A stretch of DNA of 8,189 bases from CAZYYO01 sp964650965 (GTDB lineage: Bacteria; Bacillota; Clostridia; Lachnospirales; Lachnospiraceae): NCBI GenBank assembly GCA_964650965.1, contig CAZYYO010000090.1, positions 1 to 8,189 of the forward strand, in the 5' to 3' direction. Below the pieces are notes generated by a model. It searched no databases, was not told the DNA's origin, and was given only the letters and a program-made list of their open reading frames with translations. Shown here piece by piece: positions 1-7,242 of the stretch; position 1 is the stretch's first letter; every line of letters begins with the position of its first letter. Made by a program: the position numbers and the translations under genes.

Positions 1-1254
1 ATAAATTATGGGGAAATTCTTCTGTTATTCATATTAGGAGCATATTGCCTGTGGGATGAACGACCAAGACGGATTGTTCCTCAGGCAGTGGGAGCGGTGA
101 TTGGATTAGGACTTCTGACCCTTAGTTCCTATGGCATCACAGCTATGCTGATTGCATATGTAGTAGTGGTTCCGGTTACCATTATATGCATGACTGGAAA
201 ATTAACAGACAGAATCTATCGTACAGGGATTCTTCTTGTTCTCATCATAGCTTTGCATGAAATTGTATCCGCCGTACATTACAATATGGTTGAACCATCC
301 CATTATGCTTATCTCTTATATGAAGCAATCAATGTTCTAGGGGTAGCAGTACTTCTTCTTGGCATCATGCTGATTCGAAAAAGAATGACACAAACAGCGA
401 AAAAGAAGATAGCAGACTTGATACAAAGCTGCATACCGTTTCTTCTGTTAGGTGTGGTGTTTCTTCTGCTTGTCACCATGTCCGTGTTAAATTTCCAAAT
501 ACAAAATCATACATTTTATGCCATTGCAGTAGTGTATTTGGTTCCCGTCTCCTTTCTGGCAGTCATCCTTCTGGGACTGATGATGATATACCTAAGACAA
601 ATCAATCAGAAATTGCATGAGGCCAGCGTAAGGGAACAACAATGGTTCCATGCTCAGCAGAATTATTATGAGACACTGCTTCAAAGAGATGTGGAAACAA
701 GACAATATCGTCATGATATGAAGAATCATCTGGTGAACTTAGAAACTTTGATGAAACAGGAAAACATTAAGGAAGCAGCAGCGTATTGTAATACCCTGCG
801 AGATGAAATAGAGAAGCTAAGCAGCCTTACCTATCAGACAGGTAATCGCATGATTGACAGTCTTACCAATTATTTACTTCATGATGTGGAAGAAAAGGCA
901 CAGATTACGATTACCGGAAATATTCCGGCAACACTTACCGTGAACCAGAAGAGCCTGACCACCATCTATTCCAATATCCTTCAAAATGCAGTAGATGAGG
1001 TGAAGCGGGACGAAACCAACCAGGAGAAATATATTCATATTTCCTTCCAGGCAGGACAAATGTACATGCAGCTTCAGATTGAAAATAGTACCGGTCGTCA
1101 TAAGATAGATACGTCTCACACAAATAAGAAAGATGCCATCAATCATGGCTACGGATTAAATAATGTGAAAGAAGAATTAGCACAAGTGAATGGACAGATA
1201 GAACAGAAAATGGAAGGAGCGGCTTTCATAACCACTGTAATTATACCAATCTAA
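1..1254 (+). CDS. GHKL-family sensor histidine kinase (AgrC-like), 5' truncated by window edge
   Basis: The frame is open from base 1, so the gene starts before the window; the GTG at 88 is internal, not the start. The visible 417 residues begin with about six hydrophobic membrane segments (up to about residue 199), then a linker predicted to be coiled (about 200-230), then the catalytic part. The phospho-acceptor box reads RQYRHDMKNHL with His238. The N-box is NILQNAVDE (Asn329 central) and the G-box is GYGLNNV (383-389). This H-box with a C-terminal HATPase domain is typical of the AgrC/HPK10 group, which pairs with LytTR-type response regulators and often senses peptides or membrane stress. 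All catalytic motifs look intact. The partner regulator is not visible and probably lies upstream. The gene ends 175 bases before the next gene, in the same direction. The family call is firm; the ligand and the regulator are inference. Confidence 0.93.
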   Translation: MNYGEILLLFILGAYCLWDERPRRIVPQAVGAVIGLGLLTLSSYGITAMLIAYVVVVPVTIICMTGKLTDRIYRTGILLVLIIALHEIVSAVHYNMVEPSHYAYLLYEAINVLGVAVLLLGIMLIRKRMTQTAKKKIADLIQSCIPFLLLGVVFLLLVTMSVLNFQIQNHTFYAIAVVYLVPVSFLAVILLGLMMIYLRQINQKLHEASVREQQWFHAQQNYYETLLQRDVETRQYRHDMKNHLVNLETLMKQENIKEAAAYCNTLRDEIEKLSSLTYQTGNRMIDSLTNYLLHDVEEKAQITITGNIPATLTVNQKSLTTIYSNILQNAVDEVKRDETNQEKYIHISFQAGQMYMQLQIENSTGRHKIDTSHTNKKDAINHGYGLNNVKEELAQVNGQIEQKMEGAAFITTVIIPI

Positions 1255-1255
1255 A

Positions 1256-1290
1256 TGACCGTTGGGCAACTTAACTGACCGAATCGTGAC
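1256..1290 (+). promoter_or_regulatory. Candidate direct-repeat operator (TGACCG x2 + TGAC)
   Basis: TGACCG occurs at 1256-1261 and again at 1276-1281, exactly 20 bases apart, with a further TGAC at 1287-1290. It lies directly after the kinase stop and before the secreted-protein operon. LytTR response regulators, the usual partners of this kinase class, bind pairs of short direct repeats about two helical turns apart, so the spacing fits. The exact motif is not one I can match with certainty to a published site. The repeats are seen; the operator role is inference. Confidence 0.3.
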
Positions 1291-1418
1291 TTATCATTGT
1301 TCTTTTTCTGGGATTCTGATAGCTTGGAATTAGGGAAAGGGGGAAAGTAATAATGCACTGGCATGTGTTTTAGACATGAGGATATCAGTGTAATAAGTAA
1401 ACTTGCAGAATAATGATT

Positions 1419-1423
1419 GGAGG
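1419..1423 (+). promoter_or_regulatory. Ribosome binding site fixing the start at 1430
   Basis: GGAGG sits 6 bases before the ATG at 1430. It lies inside the longer reading frame that begins with TTG at 1403, so the ATG is preferred. The protein then begins with a clean signal peptide. Confidence 0.8.
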
Positions 1424-1429
1424 TCAGTT

Positions 1430-1996
1430 ATGAGAAAAAGAATGATGGTTTTAGGAATGTTGGGAATGTTATTAATTCCTCAAGTACTTCCTGTTTCAGC
1501 ACAGGAGATAATGGAGGATGACACAACAGTTAGTATTGCAGATGAAGGCAGTCAACAGATTGATACATCTGTAAGAAAAGAAGAGGAAGAAATAGAACCG
1601 CAATCAGGGGCAGTGCCAACAATTCCTACAAAGTATGGTGGAGATTTTGTTACAGATGCCAATGGAAATCGATTTTTTGTATTAGGTACAAATCAGAAAG
1701 TAAACGGATTGGCTATCACTGAAACAGCTTTTGCAACAATTAGCTATACAGATGATTCAGAAGGACCAAAAGCATATTGTGATTGGCTTGAAAAATGTTG
1801 TGGTATGTATACAGTAGCACATTGTGCTAGTGATTTAGAACCCGATAAAGCGATTTATAATTTAGCAAATATTAGAGGTGCTAATGGTGCCAATACACAA
1901 TACATAAGTTGTCGTGCAGAAGTATTAATTATTGAGGCTCATCATGGGTTTGATTTTAATCGCGGACACTTGGAATTTGATGTAAGACTTTTATAG
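1430..1996 (+). CDS. Small secreted cysteine-containing protein of unknown function
   Basis: The 188-residue product starts with a typical Sec signal peptide: a basic MRKR start, a hydrophobic core, and a VSA-Q cleavage site after residue 24. An acidic, probably disordered linker follows (about 25-60, with an EEEE run). The folded part (about 66-188) carries five cysteines: C117, C123, C124, C132 and C161. The tail is rich in His and aromatic residues (HHGFDFNRGHLEF). There is no LPXTG anchor, no lipobox and no C-terminal membrane helix, so release or loose wall association is likely. I do not recognise a family. The clustered cysteines could form disulphides or bind metal; neither is shown. 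It is the first gene of the run that continues into the propeller-like protein and the ABC transporter. It might be a substrate, sensor partner or effector of that module, but this is context only. Its base composition is more AT-rich than the kinase. Confidence 0.78.
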   Translation: MRKRMMVLGMLGMLLIPQVLPVSAQEIMEDDTTVSIADEGSQQIDTSVRKEEEEIEPQSGAVPTIPTKYGGDFVTDANGNRFFVLGTNQKVNGLAITETAFATISYTDDSEGPKAYCDWLEKCCGMYTVAHCASDLEPDKAIYNLANIRGANGANTQYISCRAEVLIIEAHHGFDFNRGHLEFDVRLL

Positions 1997-2040
1997 ATGT
2001 TAGTCTATTTATATGCAGACTGTTGTCTGGAATAAGGACT

Positions 2041-2045
2041 GGAGG
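2041..2045 (+). promoter_or_regulatory. Ribosome binding site fixing the start at 2052
   Basis: GGAGG lies 6 bases before the ATG at 2052. The upstream in-frame start at 2013 would place this site inside the coding region and would add a polar stretch ahead of the MKKKK-hydrophobic anchor, so 2052 is chosen. Confidence 0.8.
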
Positions 2046-2051
2046 ATAAAT

Positions 2052-3464
2052 ATGAAAAAGAAAAAAGTGATTGCAGTGGTACTGGCAGTGCTTGTTGTAT
2101 TAATAATAGCCCAGATAATTTTGTCCAGACAAGAGTCTGTCAGTGAGGTGATAGATGCTTCGGATGAGAAAGGTGTTGTAGGAGGTGTAAATGAAATGCT
2201 GCCAGCATACTGTGTCACGGACCATGGTATGCTATATGGGAAGAATAATACAATCCGATATATGGATTTAAATACAGATAAAGAATATATTCTCTGTGAC
2301 AAAGCAAATTGTCTGCATCTTACAACTAACTGCAGTGCCTATTATGGGAATGCACTTAAAATGACGGGGTTAGCATTGTACGGAGATAAAGTATATTACT
2401 TTGATTATGATCAAGAAGGTAATTCGTATAACTTTATCAAGATGGACACTGATGGAAATAATAAGAAAATTTTAGCGAAGATTGATTTAGGAGATTATAA
2501 AGAGGGGAATTGGAAATTTTCATCAATACAAAATGCTGTTTATAGCGATGATATGGTATGGGTCGAGTCCACAAGCGAATATATCAGTGAAGATTTAGGG
2601 AATCCGTCATGTCGTCAATGGTTCGGTATTCAATTAGATACGGGAAAAATAACATATTTAAGTGAGTTAAATCTGGAGGAATCTGATTGTGATATCTTGG
2701 GATTTATGGACAATAAATTATTGCTTGCAAAGAGATGGGCAAATGTGAAAAAGCTATCCAAGGATGAATTCGAAGAACAATATAAGAAGGGAGTCTTTGA
2801 AGGTAAACTAGAGGGAACGGCATGGGACTATTATTATGAGTATGCCAACAACTGGTTTTTTCATAATGGAGATTTTAGAGAGGCATACTACGTTTATGAT
2901 GTAGATAAGAAAGAAGAAAAACTGTTAGAAGAACTTCCTGCAAGAATTATATATAAGGAGGATGGGTATTCTCAAGGTGGTTTCTACAATTATTTATCAT
3001 ATGGCGAATATGATGGTGGGTTCCTCTGCGAAGAGGTTGCTGGAAGTTGGGATGAATTTGAGCAATATGAATTAAATATTTTCAAATGGAATCTTGAAGA
3101 TGGTTCCAAGACGAATGTGATACATATGGAAAAAGCAGGAATCATGGGATCAAGTGATTCATATCACCACATTATTGATGATAAATATGTGTTGCTTAAA
3201 CAACACAAGGAAAATGATGTGAAAGAAATAGGCATGATGGATTTAGATAACGGATCCGTGCAACCTTTATTTGAACAATCAGGTGATGTGTCCTATCAAT
3301 TTGTTGGAACATCCTCTGATTATTATGTCATAAAGGACGAATATTCCACCAATTTTTTCGGTGCCAAAGAAAAGATATATAAGATTAAAAAGGAAGATTA
3401 TAAAAAAGGAAAGTTGAATAATCGAGAATTTCTTATGAATCACTCTTTCACATATACATATTAA
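2052..3464 (+). CDS. Membrane-anchored extracellular protein, probably beta-propeller-like, with CX4CXHX4C motif
   Basis: The 470-residue product has an N-terminal MKKKK followed by one hydrophobic segment (about 6-24) without a clear cleavage site or lipobox, so a signal anchor with the rest outside the cell is likely. Residues 82-94 hold C82-x4-C87-x-H89-x4-C94. This motif is familiar from uncharacterised exported Clostridia proteins of similar length and is suited to metal binding or a local disulphide knot. The remainder has recurrent short beta-strand motifs with aromatic residues and D/G turns (LYGDKVYYFDYD, VYDVDKKEEKLLEEL, MMDLDNGSVQPLF), the pattern of blade-like repeats. I infer a propeller-like fold; there are no catalytic residues I can name. 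It is 55 bases after the secreted protein and 21 bases before the ABC ATPase, so it probably belongs to the transporter operon, perhaps as an extracellular sensor or substrate-handling subunit. It is noticeably AT-rich. Confidence 0.75.
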   Translation: MKKKKVIAVVLAVLVVLIIAQIILSRQESVSEVIDASDEKGVVGGVNEMLPAYCVTDHGMLYGKNNTIRYMDLNTDKEYILCDKANCLHLTTNCSAYYGNALKMTGLALYGDKVYYFDYDQEGNSYNFIKMDTDGNNKKILAKIDLGDYKEGNWKFSSIQNAVYSDDMVWVESTSEYISEDLGNPSCRQWFGIQLDTGKITYLSELNLEESDCDILGFMDNKLLLAKRWANVKKLSKDEFEEQYKKGVFEGKLEGTAWDYYYEYANNWFFHNGDFREAYYVYDVDKKEEKLLEELPARIIYKEDGYSQGGFYNYLSYGEYDGGFLCEEVAGSWDEFEQYELNIFKWNLEDGSKTNVIHMEKAGIMGSSDSYHHIIDDKYVLLKQHKENDVKEIGMMDLDNGSVQPLFEQSGDVSYQFVGTSSDYYVIKDEYSTNFFGAKEKIYKIKKEDYKKGKLNNREFLMNHSFTYTY

Positions 3465-3485
3465 TGAAATAGAGAGCAGGTGCCT

Positions 3486-4220
3486 ATGACCTTACAATTA
3501 TGCAATATTCGAAAAGAATATAAAGAAGTAGTTGCACTAAATCATATAAATCTGACGTTACACCAGGGAATTTATGGGCTGCTTGGAGAGAACGGTTCCG
3601 GGAAAAGTACTCTAATTAATATTCTTACCGGTAATCTAAAACCAGATGAGGGAACGGTTCTGTGGGATGAGAAACCGATTGGGCAACTTGGAGAGAAGTA
3701 TCGTCAATGTATCGGTTATGTGCCACAGCAGCAGGCCTTGTATCAGGACTTTACCGTCGTAATGTTTCTTCAATATATTACTGCATTAAAGGGATTGCCA
3801 AGGGAAGAGACAGAGCATCAGATTGATAGGGTTCTAGAGGAGATTGGACTGCAGGAGCAAAGGTATTTTAAAATCAAAACCCTGTCAGGAGGTATGAAAC
3901 AGCGGCTTCTGATTGGTCAGTCTATTCTTGGAGCACCCAGCGTTATTATTATGGATGAACCTACGGTGGGACTAGACCCTAAGCAGAGGGTACAGTTAAG
4001 AGAATTGATTACCAAGATTAGTTGTGACAAGCTGGTGCTGATTGCAACCCACATTGTTTCAGATGTAGAGAAAATCGCAGATGAGATTATTATGATAAAG
4101 AAAGGTGATATTCTATGTCAGGGAACGGTAAAAGAGCTAATTCATAGTGTTCCGAAAGAAGAGGGAGACAACAAGATATCGTCGTTAGAAGATGTATGCT
4201 TTTATCTCTTTGAGGATTAA
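3486..4220 (+). CDS. ABC transporter ATP-binding protein
   Basis: The 244-residue cytoplasmic ATPase has every canonical element: Walker A GENGSGKST (34-42, Lys40), Q-loop Gln81 in YVPQQQ, signature LSGGM (133-137), Walker B VIIMDEP (153-159, Glu158), D-loop GLD (162-164) and the H-loop His189 in IATHIVSD. Length and layout match the ABC-2 export group (CcmA/NatA-like) that powers drug, peptide or lipid exporters and two-component bacitracin-type transporters. The ATG at 3486 is preferred over the GTG at 3480 because a GAGAG stretch at 3472-3476 gives better spacing to it. The gene follows the propeller-like protein by 21 bases and its stop is one base before the permease start, so the two subunits are translationally coupled. 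ATPase function is certain; substrate and direction are not, though the ABC-2 type partner suggests export. Confidence 0.95.
   Translation: MTLQLCNIRKEYKEVVALNHINLTLHQGIYGLLGENGSGKSTLINILTGNLKPDEGTVLWDEKPIGQLGEKYRQCIGYVPQQQALYQDFTVVMFLQYITALKGLPREETEHQIDRVLEEIGLQEQRYFKIKTLSGGMKQRLLIGQSILGAPSVIIMDEPTVGLDPKQRVQLRELITKISCDKLVLIATHIVSDVEKIADEIIMIKKGDILCQGTVKELIHSVPKEEGDNKISSLEDVCFYLFED
4212..4215 (+). promoter_or_regulatory. Ribosome binding site of the permease, inside the ATPase gene
   Basis: GAGG overlaps the last codons of the ATPase and lies 6 bases before the ATG at 4222. It decides for 4222 over the in-frame ATG at 4192, which lies inside the ATPase and lacks a good site. The arrangement implies coupled translation of the two transporter subunits. 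Confidence 0.75.
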
Positions 4221-4221
4221 T

Positions 4222-6318
4222 ATGAAGAAATTATTGCAATATGAAATCAGTAAATTCTTCTGTAATAAAACCATATGGGTCTATTTACTGCTAGGCGTTC
4301 TTATATCATATAGTTATACACTGTGGCAGGTTCATGACGAAACGGATGCCGGGTATTCCCCGAAAGAATTGTCTGCTCAATATCAGAGTCTGTCCAAGGA
4401 AGAAATCAAACCCAAGGCATTAGGTGACAGGTTAGAACAGCTTCAGTTAGAATTGTCAGAAGATTCTTCCAAAAGTGAGATCCAAACCATGTATATGCTT
4501 CAGCATATCTACACAAGAGGAACAAATTTAGAAGAATATACTTCCTATCGGGAATCTGTAATCACCCAGTCTAATGAGAAACTGGATTCTGCCATCTTCG
4601 GTAAACAGACGGGATTTGCCAAGCGTAATCTGCAATTAACCAAGGAAACCTACGAGAACCTGCAAGAAGGAAAAATCAAAAATGATTATGATGATGGCAT
4701 CCTATTGCTAACAGGAAATCGATTGCAGGATATGATGATGCTTCTATTTCTTATCATATTTATTCTCAGGTTGTTTATACAGGAAAGAGAACAGGGAACG
4801 TGGTTTCTGTATAAATCCATGAAAAATGGACATGGAAAGCTTTTAACGGTAAAGCTGTTGCTGTTACTAATTTTAACAGCAGGGATGGCTACGATTCTAT
4901 ATGGAGGAAATGCCATTATTCTGCATCAGCTGGTTGGTTTTGGAGATGCTTCTAGAGCCATACAATCTGTGGATGGCTATATGACTAGCAGTTTGCCATT
5001 ACAGGTTGGGGAGTATATTTTCTATCGATATGTGACACTGGTGCTGACTTTTACTGCGGTAGCACTTGTGCTGGCTGTTCTGGGAGTTTTGTTTCGAGAT
5101 GCAAGTATATTTATTGCTACTACAATTGGTACGCTGGTGCTGGAATATGGGCTATGGCAATTTATCCCATGGAACTCCTGGGCTATGCCGGCAAAAGAAA
5201 TGAATCTTATAGCAATGATATATTCAGAACATTATTACATGGATTATTATAATATCAATCTTTTGTCAATCCCCATAAGCAATCAGCAGTGTGGTATCTG
5301 TACCATGGGGATGGGTATCGCGTTATCTTTGCTGTGCACTTACTGTATTCATGAATCAGGAATAATGATTACCTCCAGGACCTGTGGAAAATGGAAAATC
5401 TGCTTACCTAGAAAACAGAAAAAAGCAAAGCGTGACAGCCTACATTTTCCAACAAAGTGTATGGGGCTTGCCGGATATGAATGGTATAAGCAGTTGATTG
5501 TGAATAAGGGAATCCTTATTTTACTATTATTTCTAGTAATACAGACGGTGCTTAGTACCTCTACAGACTATTATATGACCCGCGAGGAATATTATTATCG
5601 TATGTATGCTTTGGAATTGCAAGGTAAATCTCAAGAAGAAGGGGAAGCATATATTGCTGGAGAATTAGAGGTACTTGGGGATGGCATATCAGCTACAGAT
5701 AAACCAATGCAGATTGTGGGAATCAGCCAGAGCAGACGGGATGCCTTCTTGCGTGTAGTAAATGATTTTTATGGAGTGGATACAAAAAACGGGGGTGAAT
5801 TTGTATATCAGACACCCTGGCAGATTCTGTTTGGCAATACCTATATAAATGGAAGTATGTGGATGTTTTTACTTTGTACGATTGCAATCCTTCTAATGGA
5901 ATCATCAGTGGGAGAATTAGAACAACGAAGCGGTATGCAGCCTCTAATGGTTGCTTCTAAAAGAGGCTATGTTGCGATTATAAAGCAAAAGATGGTTTTA
6001 TATTCTCTGATTGCAGCTTTTCTTTCAGGCTATGCCCTGATACCGGGATTATATAAGGTGATACAATGCTACGGATTGTATGGAATGAAAGCTAAGGCAC
6101 GAAGTATCAATGGTGTTACATTTCTTCTGAAGGATGCTTCCCTGGGATTGGTGCTGGTATCTCACATTTTATTGTTTGTGCTTGCCTTATGGATCATTTC
6201 CTGGGTTATATTGTATGTGTCAGAGAAATACAAGAGCAGAATACGCACTATTTTATTCGGAGCAACAATCTTTGTATTTCCAGTGTTATGTTATCTTTTG
6301 ATACAATATGCGGTATGA
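4222..6318 (+). CDS. ABC-2 type permease, double-length with two similar halves
   Basis: The 698-residue membrane protein is the partner of the ATPase just upstream. Hydrophobic segments fall at about 17-34, 169-186, 207-235, 271-291, 295-315 and 357-377 in the first half, and at about 429-446, 546-562, 592-612, 638-664 and 675-696 in the second. The halves resemble each other in plan. Each starts with a YE-containing amphipathic stretch (LLQYEISKFFCNKTIW; LAGYEWYKQLIVNKGI) leading into a helix, then a large extracytoplasmic soluble loop (about 36-168 and 448-545), then a helix and a charged cytoplasmic elbow (QEREQGTWFLYKSMKNGHGK; GELEQRSGMQPLMVASKRGY). Typical ABC-2 permeases are about half to two thirds this size, so this one may supply both membrane halves in a single chain, giving a fused pair served by an ATPase dimer. 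It ends 38 bases from the convergent araC gene. Role as transporter subunit is well supported; substrate is unknown. Confidence 0.88.
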   Translation: MKKLLQYEISKFFCNKTIWVYLLLGVLISYSYTLWQVHDETDAGYSPKELSAQYQSLSKEEIKPKALGDRLEQLQLELSEDSSKSEIQTMYMLQHIYTRGTNLEEYTSYRESVITQSNEKLDSAIFGKQTGFAKRNLQLTKETYENLQEGKIKNDYDDGILLLTGNRLQDMMMLLFLIIFILRLFIQEREQGTWFLYKSMKNGHGKLLTVKLLLLLILTAGMATILYGGNAIILHQLVGFGDASRAIQSVDGYMTSSLPLQVGEYIFYRYVTLVLTFTAVALVLAVLGVLFRDASIFIATTIGTLVLEYGLWQFIPWNSWAMPAKEMNLIAMIYSEHYYMDYYNINLLSIPISNQQCGICTMGMGIALSLLCTYCIHESGIMITSRTCGKWKICLPRKQKKAKRDSLHFPTKCMGLAGYEWYKQLIVNKGILILLLFLVIQTVLSTSTDYYMTREEYYYRMYALELQGKSQEEGEAYIAGELEVLGDGISATDKPMQIVGISQSRRDAFLRVVNDFYGVDTKNGGEFVYQTPWQILFGNTYINGSMWMFLLCTIAILLMESSVGELEQRSGMQPLMVASKRGYVAIIKQKMVLYSLIAAFLSGYALIPGLYKVIQCYGLYGMKAKARSINGVTFLLKDASLGLVLVSHILLFVLALWIISWVILYVSEKYKSRIRTILFGATIFVFPVLCYLLIQYAV

Positions 6319-6356
6319 AGGAGATACCAATCTTGATGCTAAGTATTTGAGAAACT

Positions 6357-7175
6357 TTACGAAGCTGGTTGCCCAGATTTCCGATACTGAGAGGGCGTGA
6401 TTCCTGTCATTTTCTTGAAAATGCGATTGAAGTGGGTTACATTTGCAAAACCAGTCTGCTGACTGATTTGCGTGAAGGTAAGATTGGTTTCCATAATCAT
6501 TCGCTGGGCATTCATAATTCGTGTTGTATTAATGTAAGAGACTACCGTACTGTTGGTAGTCTCTTTAAATTTGCGGCAAAGATGATAGGTACTCATATAG
6601 GCCAGCTCTGCCAGGGTCTCCAGGGTGATTTCTTCCTGATAATGCTGGTGGATATAATTCAAGATATGACTCATAGTATTGTTGTGCTCACTGATCAGCG
6701 GTGTGGTGTCAAGTCGAATAAGTTCCATCATGAGAATATTTAATAGAGACTGCTGATATTCCCTGGAGAAAGGGCGGTTATCCGTCTCCAGCTTCAGAAG
6801 CTCATCTAGCAATTGGTGAATGCGATTGGAATGCCGGGTATCTGTCTGGTAGGCTCCGGTACCATTGCTTAGTCGCTGCAAAATATTCTCATACATGATT
6901 TCCTCCGGACGAAAATACACCAGAATACGGCGAAATGGAACATTTTCATCGCCATAAGAGTGATGCATCACATAGGGAGCAAATAATATAAATTCGCCGG
7001 AATGCATACAATAAACATCATCATTAATCATGTGGTAGCGTTCGCCGCTTTCCAGGTAATATAGTTCGAAGTAATCGTGAAAATGAGATTTGGACATATT
7101 ATCATTTACCCCATCCATTCTCTCTGCGGCGATATTGTGTCCTTGTGCGATTTGAATTCCTGCGGTATCTAACAT
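6357..7175 (-). CDS. AraC-family transcriptional regulator with N-terminal cupin domain
   Basis: The 272-residue product has an N-terminal cupin-like sensing domain with the typical HFHDYFELYYLESG stretch (31-44), a HSGEFILFAPYVMHH strand pair (58-72), a helical linker (about 115-165), and a C-terminal double helix-turn-helix DNA-binding domain (about 168-268). The first HTH contains LETLAELAYMSTYHLCRKFKE (recognition part about 194-206), the second FTQISQQTGFANVTHFNRIFKK (about 234-255), followed by TGITPSQYR, the hallmark end of AraC domains. Such cupin-AraC proteins usually respond to sugars or other small molecules and often control neighbouring metabolic genes; no such genes are in view. 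The ATG at 7175 has an AAGGAG site (7184-7189) 8 bases upstream. The gene is convergent with the transporter operon, so control of that operon is possible but not indicated. The upstream side holds a 29-base tandem repeat beginning 68 bases before the start. Confidence 0.94.
   Translation of the reverse strand: MLDTAGIQIAQGHNIAAERMDGVNDNMSKSHFHDYFELYYLESGERYHMINDDVYCMHSGEFILFAPYVMHHSYGDENVPFRRILVYFRPEEIMYENILQRLSNGTGAYQTDTRHSNRIHQLLDELLKLETDNRPFSREYQQSLLNILMMELIRLDTTPLISEHNNTMSHILNYIHQHYQEEITLETLAELAYMSTYHLCRKFKETTNSTVVSYINTTRIMNAQRMIMETNLTFTQISQQTGFANVTHFNRIFKKMTGITPSQYRKSGQPAS
6536..6572 (+). terminator. Candidate intrinsic terminator for the transporter operon, inside antisense araC
   Basis: A perfect 11-base stem, AAGAGACTACC (6536-6546) and GGTAGTCTCTT (6555-6565), with an 8-base loop, is followed on the plus strand by TAAATTT. 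It lies 218 bases past the permease stop, and no comparable hairpin is seen in the 38-base gap between the permease and araC. The T-tract is interrupted by AAA, which weakens it. On the minus strand the same bases encode araC residues around 205-215, and no T-tract follows in that direction. The hairpin is seen; termination is inference. Confidence 0.4.
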
Positions 7176-7242
7176 AGTGCGTACTCCTTGGTAGTAGTTG
7201 ATATTGGTTGTAAATTAATGATTGCGTGTTCATTGCAAATGT

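Noticed and set aside
874..1146. Minus-strand open frames inside the kinase gene
   Set aside because: They lie opposite the conserved N-box and G-box region of the kinase, have no ribosome binding site and give unnatural protein sequence.
1338..1373. Micro-ORF ATG CAC TGG CAT GTG TTT TAG at 1353-1373 behind AGGGGG
   Set aside because: The spacing to AGGGGG is long and six codons can occur by chance; no attenuator-like structure follows.
6319..6356. Bidirectional terminator between the permease and araC
   Set aside because: The 38-base gap shows no stable inverted repeat or T-tract on either strand.
6369..6743. Plus-strand open frame opposite araC
   Set aside because: It mirrors the AraC DNA-binding domain, has no plausible start signal and shows no protein-like pattern.
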